Origin: Micromonospora zingiberis | Lineage (GTDB): Bacteria; Actinomycetota; Actinomycetes; Mycobacteriales; Micromonosporaceae | NCBI RefSeq assembly: GCF_004331455.1 | Contig: NZ_SJJR01000001.1 | Span: 434,001 to 498,000 of the forward strand | Length of the DNA: 64,000 nucleotides | Reading direction: 5' to 3' | Part shown: in pieces, positions 45,492 to 53,617 of the stretch | How the letters are laid out: every line of letters starts with the position of its first letter | Position numbering within the stretch: position 1 is the first letter of the stretch | Program-made: the position numbers and the translations under genes | Notes under the pieces: model-generated | Databases searched by the model: none | What the model was told of the DNA's origin: nothing | Seen by the model: the letters and a program-made list of their open reading frames with translations, nothing else

Positions 45492-46710
45492 GGACCGTGC
45501 CGTCCTTCAGCCGGTTGAACGGCAGGTACGCCGGCTGGTACGGGAACCGCGCGGCGGCGTCCTCGTCGAGTTCCACACCGATACCGGGCTGCTCCCCCGG
45601 GTGCAGGTAGCCGTCGGCGAACGTGAACGACTGGCGGAACACCTCGTTGGTCAACGCGCCGTGGCGCATGTACTCCTGGATGCCGAAGTTGTGGATGGCC
45701 AGGTCCAGGTGCAGCGCGGCGGCCATGCCGACCGGGGAGATGTCGGTCGGGCCGTGGATGCCGGACTTGATCTGGTACTGCGCGGCGAAGTCGAGCAGCT
45801 TGCGCATCGCGGTGATGCCGCCGGTGTGGGTGACCGCGGAACGCACGTAGTCGATCAGCTGCTCGCGGATCAGCGTCTGGTAGTCCCACACCGTGTTGAA
45901 GATCTCGCCGATGGCCAGCGGGGTGGTGGTGTGCTGGCGGACCAGCCGCAGCGCCTCCTGGTTCTCCGCCGGGGTGCAGTCCTCCAGCCAGAACAGGTCG
46001 TACGGTTCGAGCGCCTTGCCGAGCTTCGCGGCCTGGATCGGGGTCATCCGGTGGTGGCCGTCGTGCAGCAGCGGCAGCTCCGGACCGAACTCGGCGCGGA
46101 CCGCCTCGAAGACGCCGGGCAGGTGCCGCAGGTAGGCGCGGGTGTCCCAGTCCTCCTCGGCGGGCAGCGGGGTGCGCTGGGCCGGCTCGTAGTCGTAGCG
46201 CTTGCCGTCGGTGCTGGGCTGCGCGGCGACGCCGTACACGGCGTTGATGCCGGGCACCGAGGTCTGCACCCGGATCGACCGGTAGCCCTGGTCGAGGTGG
46301 GCGCGGATCGAGTCGAACAGCTCCGGCAGGTCCCGCCCGGAGGCGTGGCCGTACGCCATGATGCCGGTACGCGACGCACCACCGAGCAGCTGGTAGAGCG
46401 GCATGCCGGCGGCCTTGGCCTTGATGTCCCAGAGCGCCACGTCCACCGCGGCGATGGCGGCCATGGTGACCGGTCCCCGCCGCCAGTAGGCCGAGCGGTA
46501 GAGGAACTGCCAGGCGTCCTCGATGCGGTGCGCGTCCCGGCCGATCAGCAACGGCACCACGTGGTCCCGCAGGTACGAGGCGACGGAGAGTTCGCGGCCG
46601 TTGAGCGTGCCGTCGCCCAGGCCGGTGATGCCGTCCGCTGTGGTGATCTTCAAGGTGACGAAGTTGCGGTCAGGGCTGGAAACGATGACGTCGGCAGCGA
46701 CGATCTTCAC
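45481..46710 (-). CDS. manD: D-mannonate dehydratase (enolase superfamily, ManD/RspA type)
   Basis: A 409-residue enolase-superfamily enzyme. The N-terminus [39 protein letters not shown] is diagnostic of the ManD group, and [32 protein letters not shown] is the usual barrel entry. Metal ligands are in [11 protein letters not shown] and [16 protein letters not shown]; the late [21 protein letters not shown] carries the catalytic His. Members dehydrate D-mannonate (some D-gluconate, weakly) to 2-keto-3-deoxygluconate, which the neighbouring KdgK and aldolase can use. GTG start with GAGAAAGG upstream. Some members are nearly inactive, so the exact substrate is a family inference. Confidence 0.85.
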   Translation of the reverse strand: MKIVAADVIVSSPDRNFVTLKITTADGITGLGDGTLNGRELSVASYLRDHVVPLLIGRDAHRIEDAWQFLYRSAYWRRGPVTMAAIAAVDVALWDIKAKAAGMPLYQLLGGASRTGIMAYGHASGRDLPELFDSIRAHLDQGYRSIRVQTSVPGINAVYGVAAQPSTDGKRYDYEPAQRTPLPAEEDWDTRAYLRHLPGVFEAVRAEFGPELPLLHDGHHRMTPIQAAKLGKALEPYDLFWLEDCTPAENQEALRLVRQHTTTPLAIGEIFNTVWDYQTLIREQLIDYVRSAVTHTGGITAMRKLLDFAAQYQIKSGIHGPTDISPVGMAAALHLDLAIHNFGIQEYMRHGALTNEVFRQSFTFADGYLHPGEQPGIGVELDEDAAARFPYQPAYLPFNRLKDGTVHDW

Positions 46711-46734
46711 GAGGGGTGCCTTTCTCGCAGGAGG

Positions 46735-47709
46735 TCAGCGGAGGGTGGTGCCGGCGGCGTTGCCGGTGAGCAGGGACAGCTCGTCACGACGGGGCAGGCC
46801 CTCCCAGTCGCCGTGCGCGGTGACCGCGAAGGCGCCGAGCGCCACCGCACGCCGCAGCCGGTCGATGAGGTCCAGTCCGTCGAGGTGGCCGGAGAGGTAG
46901 CCGGCGGTGAACGCGTCACCGGCGCCGACGGTGTCCACGGCGGTGACCGGCACCGCCGCGAGTTGCTGCACACCGTCGTGGGTGTACGCGCGGGCCCCGT
47001 CGGCGCCGAGCTTGACCAGCACGGTCCGCACGCCCCGGCGCAGCAGCCCGGCCACGGCGGTCGGCTCGTCGGCGCCCGGCTCGGCGAGCAGGTCCAGTTC
47101 GTCGGCGGAGGCGATGACGATCGACGCGTACCCGGCCAGGGGGGTCAACGCCGCCCGGGCCGCCGCCCGGGACCAGAGCCCGGCCCGGTAGTTGACGTCC
47201 AGCGACACCGTCGCGCCCGAGGCAGCGGCCTGCCGGGCCGCGAAGGTCGTCGCCGCCCGGGCGCTGTCGGACAGCGCCGGGGTGATGCCGGTCAGGTGCA
47301 GCACCCGGGCGCCGGCCGCGAGCGGCGCGGCCACGTCGTCGGTGTGCAGCGCCGAACCGGCCGATCCGGCCCGGTGGTACCGCACCCGGGTCACATCGGC
47401 GGTACGCCGTTCCAGGAACATCAGCCCGGCGGGCCGCTCGGCGTCCCGGCGTACCCCGTCGGTGCCGACGCCCTCGGCCCGCAGCTGGCGCAGCACGAAC
47501 TCGCCCAGCTCGTCGTCGCTGACCCGGCCCACCCAGGCGGTCCGGTGGCCGAGCCGGGCCAGCCCGATCGCCACGTTCGTCTCCGCGCCGGCCAGGTGCA
47601 TGCTCAGCGGCCCACCGACGGCCAGCGGGCCGGTCGAGCGCAGCGACACCAGCGCCTCGCCGACGGTGAGCAGTTCCACGCCGCGCGGCGCGGTGTCCGG
47701 CTCGCTCAC
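46735..47709 (-). CDS. kdgK: 2-keto-3-deoxygluconate kinase (PfkB family)
   Basis: A 324-residue ribokinase-fold kinase: LLTVGEALVSLRSTGPLAVGG at the start, AGAETNVAIGLARLGHRTAWVGRVSDDELGEFV for substrate binding and DTVGAGDAFTAGYLSGHLDG as catalytic motif. The internal ARVLHLTGITPALSDSARA matches KDG kinases. It would make KDPG (or its galacto epimer) from the products of the two dehydratases. The GTG start overlaps the aldolase stop by 4 bp (GTGA). Confidence 0.88.
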   Translation of the reverse strand: MSEPDTAPRGVELLTVGEALVSLRSTGPLAVGGPLSMHLAGAETNVAIGLARLGHRTAWVGRVSDDELGEFVLRQLRAEGVGTDGVRRDAERPAGLMFLERRTADVTRVRYHRAGSAGSALHTDDVAAPLAAGARVLHLTGITPALSDSARAATTFAARQAAASGATVSLDVNYRAGLWSRAAARAALTPLAGYASIVIASADELDLLAEPGADEPTAVAGLLRRGVRTVLVKLGADGARAYTHDGVQQLAAVPVTAVDTVGAGDAFTAGYLSGHLDGLDLIDRLRRAVALGAFAVTAHGDWEGLPRRDELSLLTGNAAGTTLR

Positions 47710-48344
47710 CGCAGCCCCGCTTCGCGGACCGCCGCCCGGTAGGCACGGGCCCGTTCCCGGAGTGCGTCGAGGTCGCCGCCGGAGGCGGCGTCGCCCACCA
47801 GCGGGCCACCGACACCGACCGCGACCGCGCCGGCCGCCAGGTAGCCGGGCAGCTCGGCCAGGCCCACCCCGCCGACCGCCACGAACGGGAGGTCCGGGAA
47901 CGGGTCACGGAGCGCCTTGAGGTACGCCGCGCCGCCCACCGACGCCGGGAAGAGCTTGACCACGCTGGCCCCGAGCCGCACGGCGGTGTACGCCTCGGTC
48001 GGGGTGAGCGCGCCGGCGGCGACCGGCAGGCCCCGGCGGGCCGCCTCGGGGATCGAGTCGACCACGGCCGGGGTGACCACGAACTGTGCGCCGGCTGCCG
48101 CCACGTCGGCGACGGCGGCCGGGGTGAGCACCGTACCGGCGCCGACCAGGGTGCCGGCCGGCGCGTCCGCCCGGATCGCCGCGATGGCGTCGAGCGCGCC
48201 GGGGGTGGTCAGGGCCACCTCCACGATCGACACCCCCTCGGCCAGCAGGGCGGTGCCGGTGGCGATCGCGGCGGCGGTGTCGGTGCCCCGGATGATGGCC
48301 AGCAGTCGGGTCGCGGTGAGTTCGGTGGTGAGCACGTCGGTCAT
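47706..48344 (-). CDS. eda: KDPG/KDPGal aldolase
   Basis: A 212-residue class I aldolase that cleaves 2-keto-3-deoxy-6-phospho-sugar acids to pyruvate and glyceraldehyde 3-phosphate. LLAIIRGTDTAAAIATGTALLAEGVSIVEVALTTPGALDAI contains the general-base Glu, and ASVVKLFPASVGGAAYLKALRDPFPDLPFVAVGGV the Schiff-base Lys in VKLFPA. The ATG at 48344, 2 bp after the dehydratase stop and 8 nt after GGAG, was preferred over GTG codons at 48350 and 48353. Confidence 0.93.
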   Translation of the reverse strand: MTDVLTTELTATRLLAIIRGTDTAAAIATGTALLAEGVSIVEVALTTPGALDAIAAIRADAPAGTLVGAGTVLTPAAVADVAAAGAQFVVTPAVVDSIPEAARRGLPVAAGALTPTEAYTAVRLGASVVKLFPASVGGAAYLKALRDPFPDLPFVAVGGVGLAELPGYLAAGAVAVGVGGPLVGDAASGGDLDALRERARAYRAAVREAGLR

Positions 48345-48346
48345 GG

Positions 48347-49495
48347 TCACCACTCCGCGTACGAGCCGTCGAGGTGCCGGAAGGTGGGGCTGCGCCAGGC
48401 GTGGCCCCGCTTGTCCGCCGCGCGGACCGCCTGCTCGTCGATCTCGATGCCGAGTCCGGGCGCGGTGAGCCGCTGCACGTACCCGTCGACGAAGGTCAGC
48501 GGTTGCTGGTCGACACAGTAGTCCAGCACCTCGGCACCGAGGTTGTAGTGGATGCCGATGCTCTGCTCCTGGATCAGGTAGTTCGGCGTGGCGAAGCCGA
48601 CCTGGAGGCAGGCGGCCAGGGCGATCGGCCCGAGTGGACAGTGCGGGGCGAGTTGCACGTCGTACGTCTCGGCCAGCGCGGCGATCTTGCGTACCTCGGT
48701 GATGCCGCCGGCGTGCGACAGGTCCGGCTGGGCGACCGCGATGCCGGCCTGGAGCACGGGCAGGAACTCCTGCCGGTTGTAGAGCCGCTCCCCGGTGGAG
48801 ACCGGGGTGGTGGTGGAGCGGACGAACTCACCGATCAGGTGGGAGTTCTCCGGCACCACCGGCTCTTCCAGGAAGAACGGCCGGTACGGCTCCAGCAGCG
48901 GCGCGACCCGGCGGGCGTTGGCGAGGGTGAAGCGGCCGTGGAAGTCCACCGCCACGTCCCGGTGCTCGCCGAGCACCTCGCGGGCGGCGGCGACCCGCTG
49001 CACCACCGCGTCGAGTTCGGCGACGGAGGCCAGCGGGCTCATCCGCCCGGAGGCATTCATCTTCACCGCGGTCAGCCCCGCCTCCACCCGCGCGGCGATC
49101 TGGTCGCGGACCTCACTGGGCTCGTCCCCGCCGACCCAGCCGTAGACCCGGATCCGGTCCCGGACCGGCCCGCCGAGCAACTGGTGCACGGGGGCGCCGT
49201 ACCGCTTGCCGGCGATGTCCCAGAGCGCCTGGTCCAGACCGGCGACGGCGCTGGCCAGGATCGGGCCGCCCCGGTAGAAGGAGCCCTTGGTCATCACCTG
49301 CCAGTGGTCCTCGATGCGCAGCGCGTCCCGGCCGATCAGCAGCTCGCTGAGCTGCTCCACGGCGGTGCGTACGGTCTCCGAGCGGCCCTCGCAGGTCGCC
49401 TCGCCCCAGCCGACGAGCCCGTCGTCGGTCTCCACCCGGACGAACAGCCAGCGGGGTGCGACGAGGAACGTCTCGACGCGGGAGATGGTGGTCAT
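48347..49495 (-). CDS. dgoD: D-galactonate dehydratase (enolase superfamily)
   Basis: A 382-residue enzyme of the mandelate-racemase group that turns D-galactonate into 2-keto-3-deoxygalactonate. Features: RWLFVRVETDDGLVGWGEATCEGRSETV, DQALWDIAGKRYGAPVHQLLGG, the metal-binding VAVDFHGRFTLANA and FFLEEPVVPEN, GERLYNRQEF, and the late LAPHCPLGPIALAACLQ with the catalytic His. All match DgoD. It is 2 bp upstream of the aldolase gene and 6 bp after the ABC permease, so it is in the middle of the operon. Galactose from the secreted beta-galactosidase could reach this pathway only through an oxidation step not seen here. Confidence 0.9.
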   Translation of the reverse strand: MTTISRVETFLVAPRWLFVRVETDDGLVGWGEATCEGRSETVRTAVEQLSELLIGRDALRIEDHWQVMTKGSFYRGGPILASAVAGLDQALWDIAGKRYGAPVHQLLGGPVRDRIRVYGWVGGDEPSEVRDQIAARVEAGLTAVKMNASGRMSPLASVAELDAVVQRVAAAREVLGEHRDVAVDFHGRFTLANARRVAPLLEPYRPFFLEEPVVPENSHLIGEFVRSTTTPVSTGERLYNRQEFLPVLQAGIAVAQPDLSHAGGITEVRKIAALAETYDVQLAPHCPLGPIALAACLQVGFATPNYLIQEQSIGIHYNLGAEVLDYCVDQQPLTFVDGYVQRLTAPGLGIEIDEQAVRAADKRGHAWRSPTFRHLDGSYAEW

Positions 49496-49501
49496 TGTCG
49501 A

Positions 49502-50317
49502 TCAGCCCTTCGTCGCGCCCGCGGTGAGTCCGGAGACGATGTACTTCTGCACGAACAGCGCGATGATCATGATCGGCAGGGTGACCACTGTGGTGGCCGC
49601 CATCAGCCCGCCCCAGTCGATGCTGGCGTAGCCGACGAAGTCGAAGATCGCCACCGGCAGGGTCTTCGTGCTGGCACCGGAGAGCACCAGGGCGAACATG
49701 AAGTTGTTCCAGGAGAAGATGAAGGACAGGATGCCGGCGGTGGCGATACCCGGAATGGACAGCGGCAGGGTGATCCGCCGGAACGCGCCGATGTGGGTCA
49801 GCCCGTCGACGAGCGCCGCCTCCTCCAACTCCTCCGGCAGACCGTCGAAGTAGCCCATCATGATGTAGACGATCAGCGGCAGCGAGACGAACATGTGGCT
49901 CAGGATCAGCACGGTGAAGCCGCCGACCATGCGCAGGTTCGAGAAGACGTAGTACCAGGGCACCAGCAGCGAGACGCCGGGGATGACCCGGGCCATCAGC
50001 ACCACCAGCGCCGACTTGCGCATGTTGAACCGGCTCATCGAGTACGCCGCCGGCACCCCGAGCAGCAGTGACAGCACGGTCGCGGCAAACGCCACCCAGA
50101 GGCTGTTGACGATGAACTGGACGTAGTTGGCCTGCTGGAGGACGGTGTCGTAGTTGTCCAGCGTGGGCGTGAAGACCAGGGCCTTGCTGGAGTCGTAGAT
50201 GTCGACGTTGGTCTTGAACGACGCGGCGACCATCCAGATCAACGGCAGCAGCAGCGAGAGCACCACCACGGCCAGCGCCACCACGCGGAAGATCTTGAAC
50301 CCGCGACCCGGCTTCAT
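49502..50317 (-). CDS. Carbohydrate ABC transporter permease (MalG type)
   Basis: A 271-residue permease starting at an ATG that overlaps the preceding stop by 4 bp. Six helices, starting IFRVVALAVVVLSLLLPLIWMV; EAA loop ELEEAALVDGLTHIGAFRRITLPLSIPG. Its neighbours make it part of the uptake system for the sugar acid, or for an oligosaccharide that yields it. Confidence 0.92.
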   Translation of the reverse strand: MKPGRGFKIFRVVALAVVVLSLLLPLIWMVAASFKTNVDIYDSSKALVFTPTLDNYDTVLQQANYVQFIVNSLWVAFAATVLSLLLGVPAAYSMSRFNMRKSALVVLMARVIPGVSLLVPWYYVFSNLRMVGGFTVLILSHMFVSLPLIVYIMMGYFDGLPEELEEAALVDGLTHIGAFRRITLPLSIPGIATAGILSFIFSWNNFMFALVLSGASTKTLPVAIFDFVGYASIDWGGLMAATTVVTLPIMIIALFVQKYIVSGLTAGATKG

Positions 50318-51261
50318 CGACCCGCCTCCTTCTTGCGCGCGGTGAGGACCCACATCAGAGCGATGATGAGCAGGAAGAACAGGATCAACACGGTCGAGGA
50401 GAGGCCGTACTCGTTGTAGTCGAAGCTCAGGCCGTAGGCGTACACGTTGAGGGTCTCGACCTCGTTGAACGAGCCGCCGCCGCGGCCCTTGGTGGCGTAG
50501 AGGATGTCGAAGGTCTTCAGCGCGTCGATGCCGCGCAGCAGCACCGCGACGATCACGGTGGGCATCAGCAGCGGCAGGGTGACGTGCCGGAAGCGCTGCC
50601 AGGCGCTGGCGCCGTCGATCATGGCGGCTTCCTGCGGCTCGTCGGAGAGCGAGGTCAGCCCGGCGAGCAGGATCAGCACCACCATCGGCGTCCACTGCCA
50701 GATGTCGATGAAGATGGTGGTGGGTAGCGCGGTGTGCTGGCCGGCCAGCCAGGGCTGCGGACCGATGCCGATCCAGCCGAGCGCCTGGTTTGCCAGGCCG
50801 ATGTTGGGGTCGAAGATGAGCCGCCACATCATGCCGACGGCGACCGGGGTGGCGACCAGCGGCAGCAGGATGGCGACCCGGACCCACTTCTCGCCCCGGA
50901 ACGGACGCCACAGCAGCAGGGCGATCGCCATGCCGAGGACGACCTCGAAGAAGAGCGCGACACCGGTGAACGCGGCGGTCCGCCCCACGGCGGGCCAGAA
51001 CCGGTCGGTGTCGGTGAGCACGTCGAGGTAGTTGCGCAGGCCGATGAACTCCGACTCGGCCCGGACGGACCCCGACGAGTCGGTGAGGCTGAGGTAGACG
51101 GTCCAGGCGAGCGGGAAGATGATCAGCGCGGCGACGAAGGCCATGGCCGGGGCCGCGAAGAGCCACTTGCGATGGTCGTTGGCCCAACGCGCCCAGCCGG
51201 GCGTGTCGGGCATGACGGAGGCGCTGCGGGGCGCTCTGCTCGGGGCGGTGACAGCTGGCAT
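50314..51261 (-). CDS. Carbohydrate ABC transporter permease (MalF type)
   Basis: A 315-residue permease; first helix WLFAAPAMAFVAALIIFPLAWTVYL after a 30-residue cytoplasmic tail; EAA loop EPQEAAMIDGASAWQRFRHVTLPLLMPT. Between the binding protein (70 bp upstream) and the MalG-type permease. Confidence 0.92.
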   Translation of the reverse strand: MPAVTAPSRAPRSASVMPDTPGWARWANDHRKWLFAAPAMAFVAALIIFPLAWTVYLSLTDSSGSVRAESEFIGLRNYLDVLTDTDRFWPAVGRTAAFTGVALFFEVVLGMAIALLLWRPFRGEKWVRVAILLPLVATPVAVGMMWRLIFDPNIGLANQALGWIGIGPQPWLAGQHTALPTTIFIDIWQWTPMVVLILLAGLTSLSDEPQEAAMIDGASAWQRFRHVTLPLLMPTVIVAVLLRGIDALKTFDILYATKGRGGGSFNEVETLNVYAYGLSFDYNEYGLSSTVLILFFLLIIALMWVLTARKKEAGR

Positions 51262-51331
51262 CAGTTCTCCGTGGTGGGGAGGCCGGACGGGGGTGGCGGG
51301 GCGATTCGCCCCACCACCCCCGCGCCCGGAC

Positions 51332-52618
51332 TTAGCGGGCCTCGTCGTCCAGGAACTTCTGGAAACCCTGGTTGGCGGTCTCGGCGGAGGCCGCGGCGTC
51401 CTTGCCGGTGATGGCGTCGACGATCGGCTGCCCGACGATCTCGCGGGCCTGGGCGACCCGCTCGACCAGCGGCCGGTCGTGACCCACGCCGTTGGCCAGG
51501 CTCACGGTGATCGCGTCGGCCATGTCCTTCGGGTAGGTGGCGATGCCCTCCGGGTTCTCCCAGACGGAGGTACGGGCACCCGGTACGCCGGCCTTCTGCT
51601 GCTCCAGCGTCTGCGTCTTGCCGGCCGCCCACTCGATGAACTTCCAGGCGTTGTCCTGGTTCTTCGAGGCGTCGTTGACGGCCAGGCCCCAGGAGGGGAT
51701 GTTGTACGGCTTCGAGCCGGCCGGGCCGGCCGGGAACGGCGCGAATCCGACGGTCTCGGTGACCTTCGACTTGGCCGGGTCGGTGGCGTTCTTGTAGAGC
51801 GAGTTGGCCTCGGTGTAGAAGGCGGCCTGACCCTGGGTGAAGATGGCCATCGCCTCGGACCAGCTCATGTCGGTGCTGATGTTGGCCGGCCCGTGCTCGC
51901 GCAGCAGCCCGCCGTAGTACGCGTACGCCTGCTTGGCGGCGTCGCTGTTGACGGCGGCCTTGCCCGCGCCGTCGACGAAGTCGCCGCCGAAGCTGTAGAG
52001 GAAGCTGGAGAACTGGGTGACCGCGGCGGCCTTACCGGTCCGGGACACGAAGCCCGCCACGCCCGGGTTGTCGGCCTGGATCTTCGCGGCCTGCGCCTTG
52101 AGCTCGTCGAGCGTCTGCGGCGGGGCGCTGAAGCCGGACTTCTCCAGCAGGTCCTTGCGGTAGTAGAGCACCTGCTGCTCGGTGATGATCGGGATGCCGA
52201 CCACCTTCTCCTCGTAGGTGGTGGCGCTCAGCGGCGCGGACTGGAAGTCGGCGAGGTCGAAGTCGCCGCTGCCGTTGGCCTTGCTGGTCAGGTCGGCGAG
52301 GTACTTGTTCTTGGCGAACAGCCGACCCTCCTGCAACGGCCGGTACATCATCACGTCGATGTCGCTGGAGCCGGCGTTGAGCTTGACGTTGTACTGGTCC
52401 GACAGCTGGTCCTCGCCGAGCTGGGTGACCTCGACCTTGAGGCCGGTCTCCCGCTCGAACTCCGGCAGCGCCTTCCGGATGTTCTCGGTCCAGACATGGT
52501 TGACCAGGGTCACCCGCACGGTGTCCGAGGAGCCGCTGTCGTCACCGCCGCCGCAGGCGGACAGCGTCATGGCGGCAACCACCGCCAGAGATGTCCCAAT
52601 TATTGATCGACGTCCCAC
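51332..52618 (-). CDS. Extracellular solute-binding lipoprotein (sugar-acid operon)
   Basis: A 428-residue family 1 binding protein with signal SIIGTSLAVVAAMTLSACGG (lipidated at the Cys of SACGGG) and a Gly/Asp/Ser linker. Mature-part motifs include PFPAGPAGSKPYNIPSWGLAVNDASKNQDNAWKFIEWAAG. It heads the operon binding protein, MalF, MalG, dgoD, eda, kdgK, manD, gntK. The FCD-family GntR gene is divergent, with 128 bp between the start codons, so it is the likely regulator. Confidence 0.92.
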   Translation of the reverse strand: MGRRSIIGTSLAVVAAMTLSACGGGDDSGSSDTVRVTLVNHVWTENIRKALPEFERETGLKVEVTQLGEDQLSDQYNVKLNAGSSDIDVMMYRPLQEGRLFAKNKYLADLTSKANGSGDFDLADFQSAPLSATTYEEKVVGIPIITEQQVLYYRKDLLEKSGFSAPPQTLDELKAQAAKIQADNPGVAGFVSRTGKAAAVTQFSSFLYSFGGDFVDGAGKAAVNSDAAKQAYAYYGGLLREHGPANISTDMSWSEAMAIFTQGQAAFYTEANSLYKNATDPAKSKVTETVGFAPFPAGPAGSKPYNIPSWGLAVNDASKNQDNAWKFIEWAAGKTQTLEQQKAGVPGARTSVWENPEGIATYPKDMADAITVSLANGVGHDRPLVERVAQAREIVGQPIVDAITGKDAAASAETANQGFQKFLDDEAR

Positions 52619-52687
52619 GTCCGTCTCTCCTTCTGTGCTGGTCGCGGCCCCGGGGGGACGGGCGCGACCTGGGCCTGTTACATCCGC

Positions 52688-52701
52688 TTAACGTCCGGAT
52701 G
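52688..52701 (-). promoter_or_regulatory. CATCCGGACGTTAA element upstream of the sugar-acid operon
   Basis: On the minus strand CATCCGGACGTTAAGCG, one base longer than, and otherwise very like, CATCAGACGTTAAGCG of the fucosidase promoter. It overlaps an inverted repeat CATCCG...CGGATG (52681-52701). In the 128-bp divergent region with the GntR gene, so a candidate operator. Confidence 0.4.
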
Positions 52702-52746
52702 CTAGGCCGAAAAAGCAGACTTATACAAGTGGTAGACCTAACTGAT

Positions 52747-53568
52747 ATGATCCGACGCGTGAATCTGCCCTCCCCAGGGGTTGCACCCGCTCAGGCCGCC
52801 CCTGCCGAGGCCGGGCTGCACGGACGCGTCCTCGACCACCTCGGCACCGCCATCTGCGGCGGCGAACTGGCCGCCGGCGCCGTGCTCAACATCGACGACC
52901 TGGTCGACCGGTACGCGGTGTCCCGCTCGGTGATCCGCGAAGTCCTCCGGGTGCTGGCGTCGATGGGCTTCATCGAGACCCGCCGCCGGGTCGGGGTCAT
53001 GATCCGTCCGGCCGACCACTGGAACGTCTTCGATCCCCAGGTGATCCGCTGGCGGCTGGCCTCGGCCGGCCGCATCGCCCAGATCCGCTCGATCACCGAA
53101 CTGCGTACCGCCGTGGAACCGCACGCCGCCTGGCTCGCCGCCCAGCGCGTCGACCACGACGCCGCGAGCGAACTGGTCGGGCTCGCCGCGAAGATGTGGG
53201 CCGCCGGCAAGGCCGGCGACGAGGAACGCTTCCTCCGCCTGGACATCGAGTTCCACCAGCGGATACTCGCCGCCTCGGGTAACGAGATGTTCGTGAAGTT
53301 GCAGAACCTGGTCGCCGAGGTGCTCATCGGCCGGCATCACTACCACCTGATGCCGCACTACCCGCACGAGCAGGCCCTCCAACTGCACGCGGATGTCGCC
53401 CAGTCGATCCAGCGCGGCGACGGCGACGCCGCCCGGCGCGCCATGGTGCAGATCATGGAACACGCCTTCGACGAGATGTCCTCGATCTGGGAACAGGGGG
53501 GCAGCGCCGAGCCGACACCCACCACCCAGCCCGGGTCGACGTTCGCTCCCCAGCCCGAGCCGGCCTGA
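52747..53568 (+). CDS. GntR-family regulator, FCD (FadR-like) subgroup
   Basis: A 273-residue regulator. Winged helix: GLHGRVLDHLGTAICGGELAAGAVLNIDDLVDRYAVSRSVIREVLRVLASMGFIETRRRVGVMI (about 24-86). The FCD effector domain shows ELRTAVEPHAAWLAA, RLDIEFHQRILAASGNEMF and a late HADVAQSIQRGD, with the Asp/His residues that bind metal and carboxylate ligands, typical of sugar-acid sensing relatives such as DgoR and UxuR. ATG 52747 has no ribosome site and a TATACA-like -10 box is 22-27 bp upstream, so the mRNA may have a short leader or be leaderless. It is divergent from the galactonate/mannonate operon, its probable target. Confidence 0.9.
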   Translation: MIRRVNLPSPGVAPAQAAPAEAGLHGRVLDHLGTAICGGELAAGAVLNIDDLVDRYAVSRSVIREVLRVLASMGFIETRRRVGVMIRPADHWNVFDPQVIRWRLASAGRIAQIRSITELRTAVEPHAAWLAAQRVDHDAASELVGLAAKMWAAGKAGDEERFLRLDIEFHQRILAASGNEMFVKLQNLVAEVLIGRHHYHLMPHYPHEQALQLHADVAQSIQRGDGDAARRAMVQIMEHAFDEMSSIWEQGGSAEPTPTTQPGSTFAPQPEPA

Positions 53569-53617
53569 CCGAGACCGCACACCCCCGACCTCGCCACCGC
53601 GGCAGCGCCGGGCAGGT

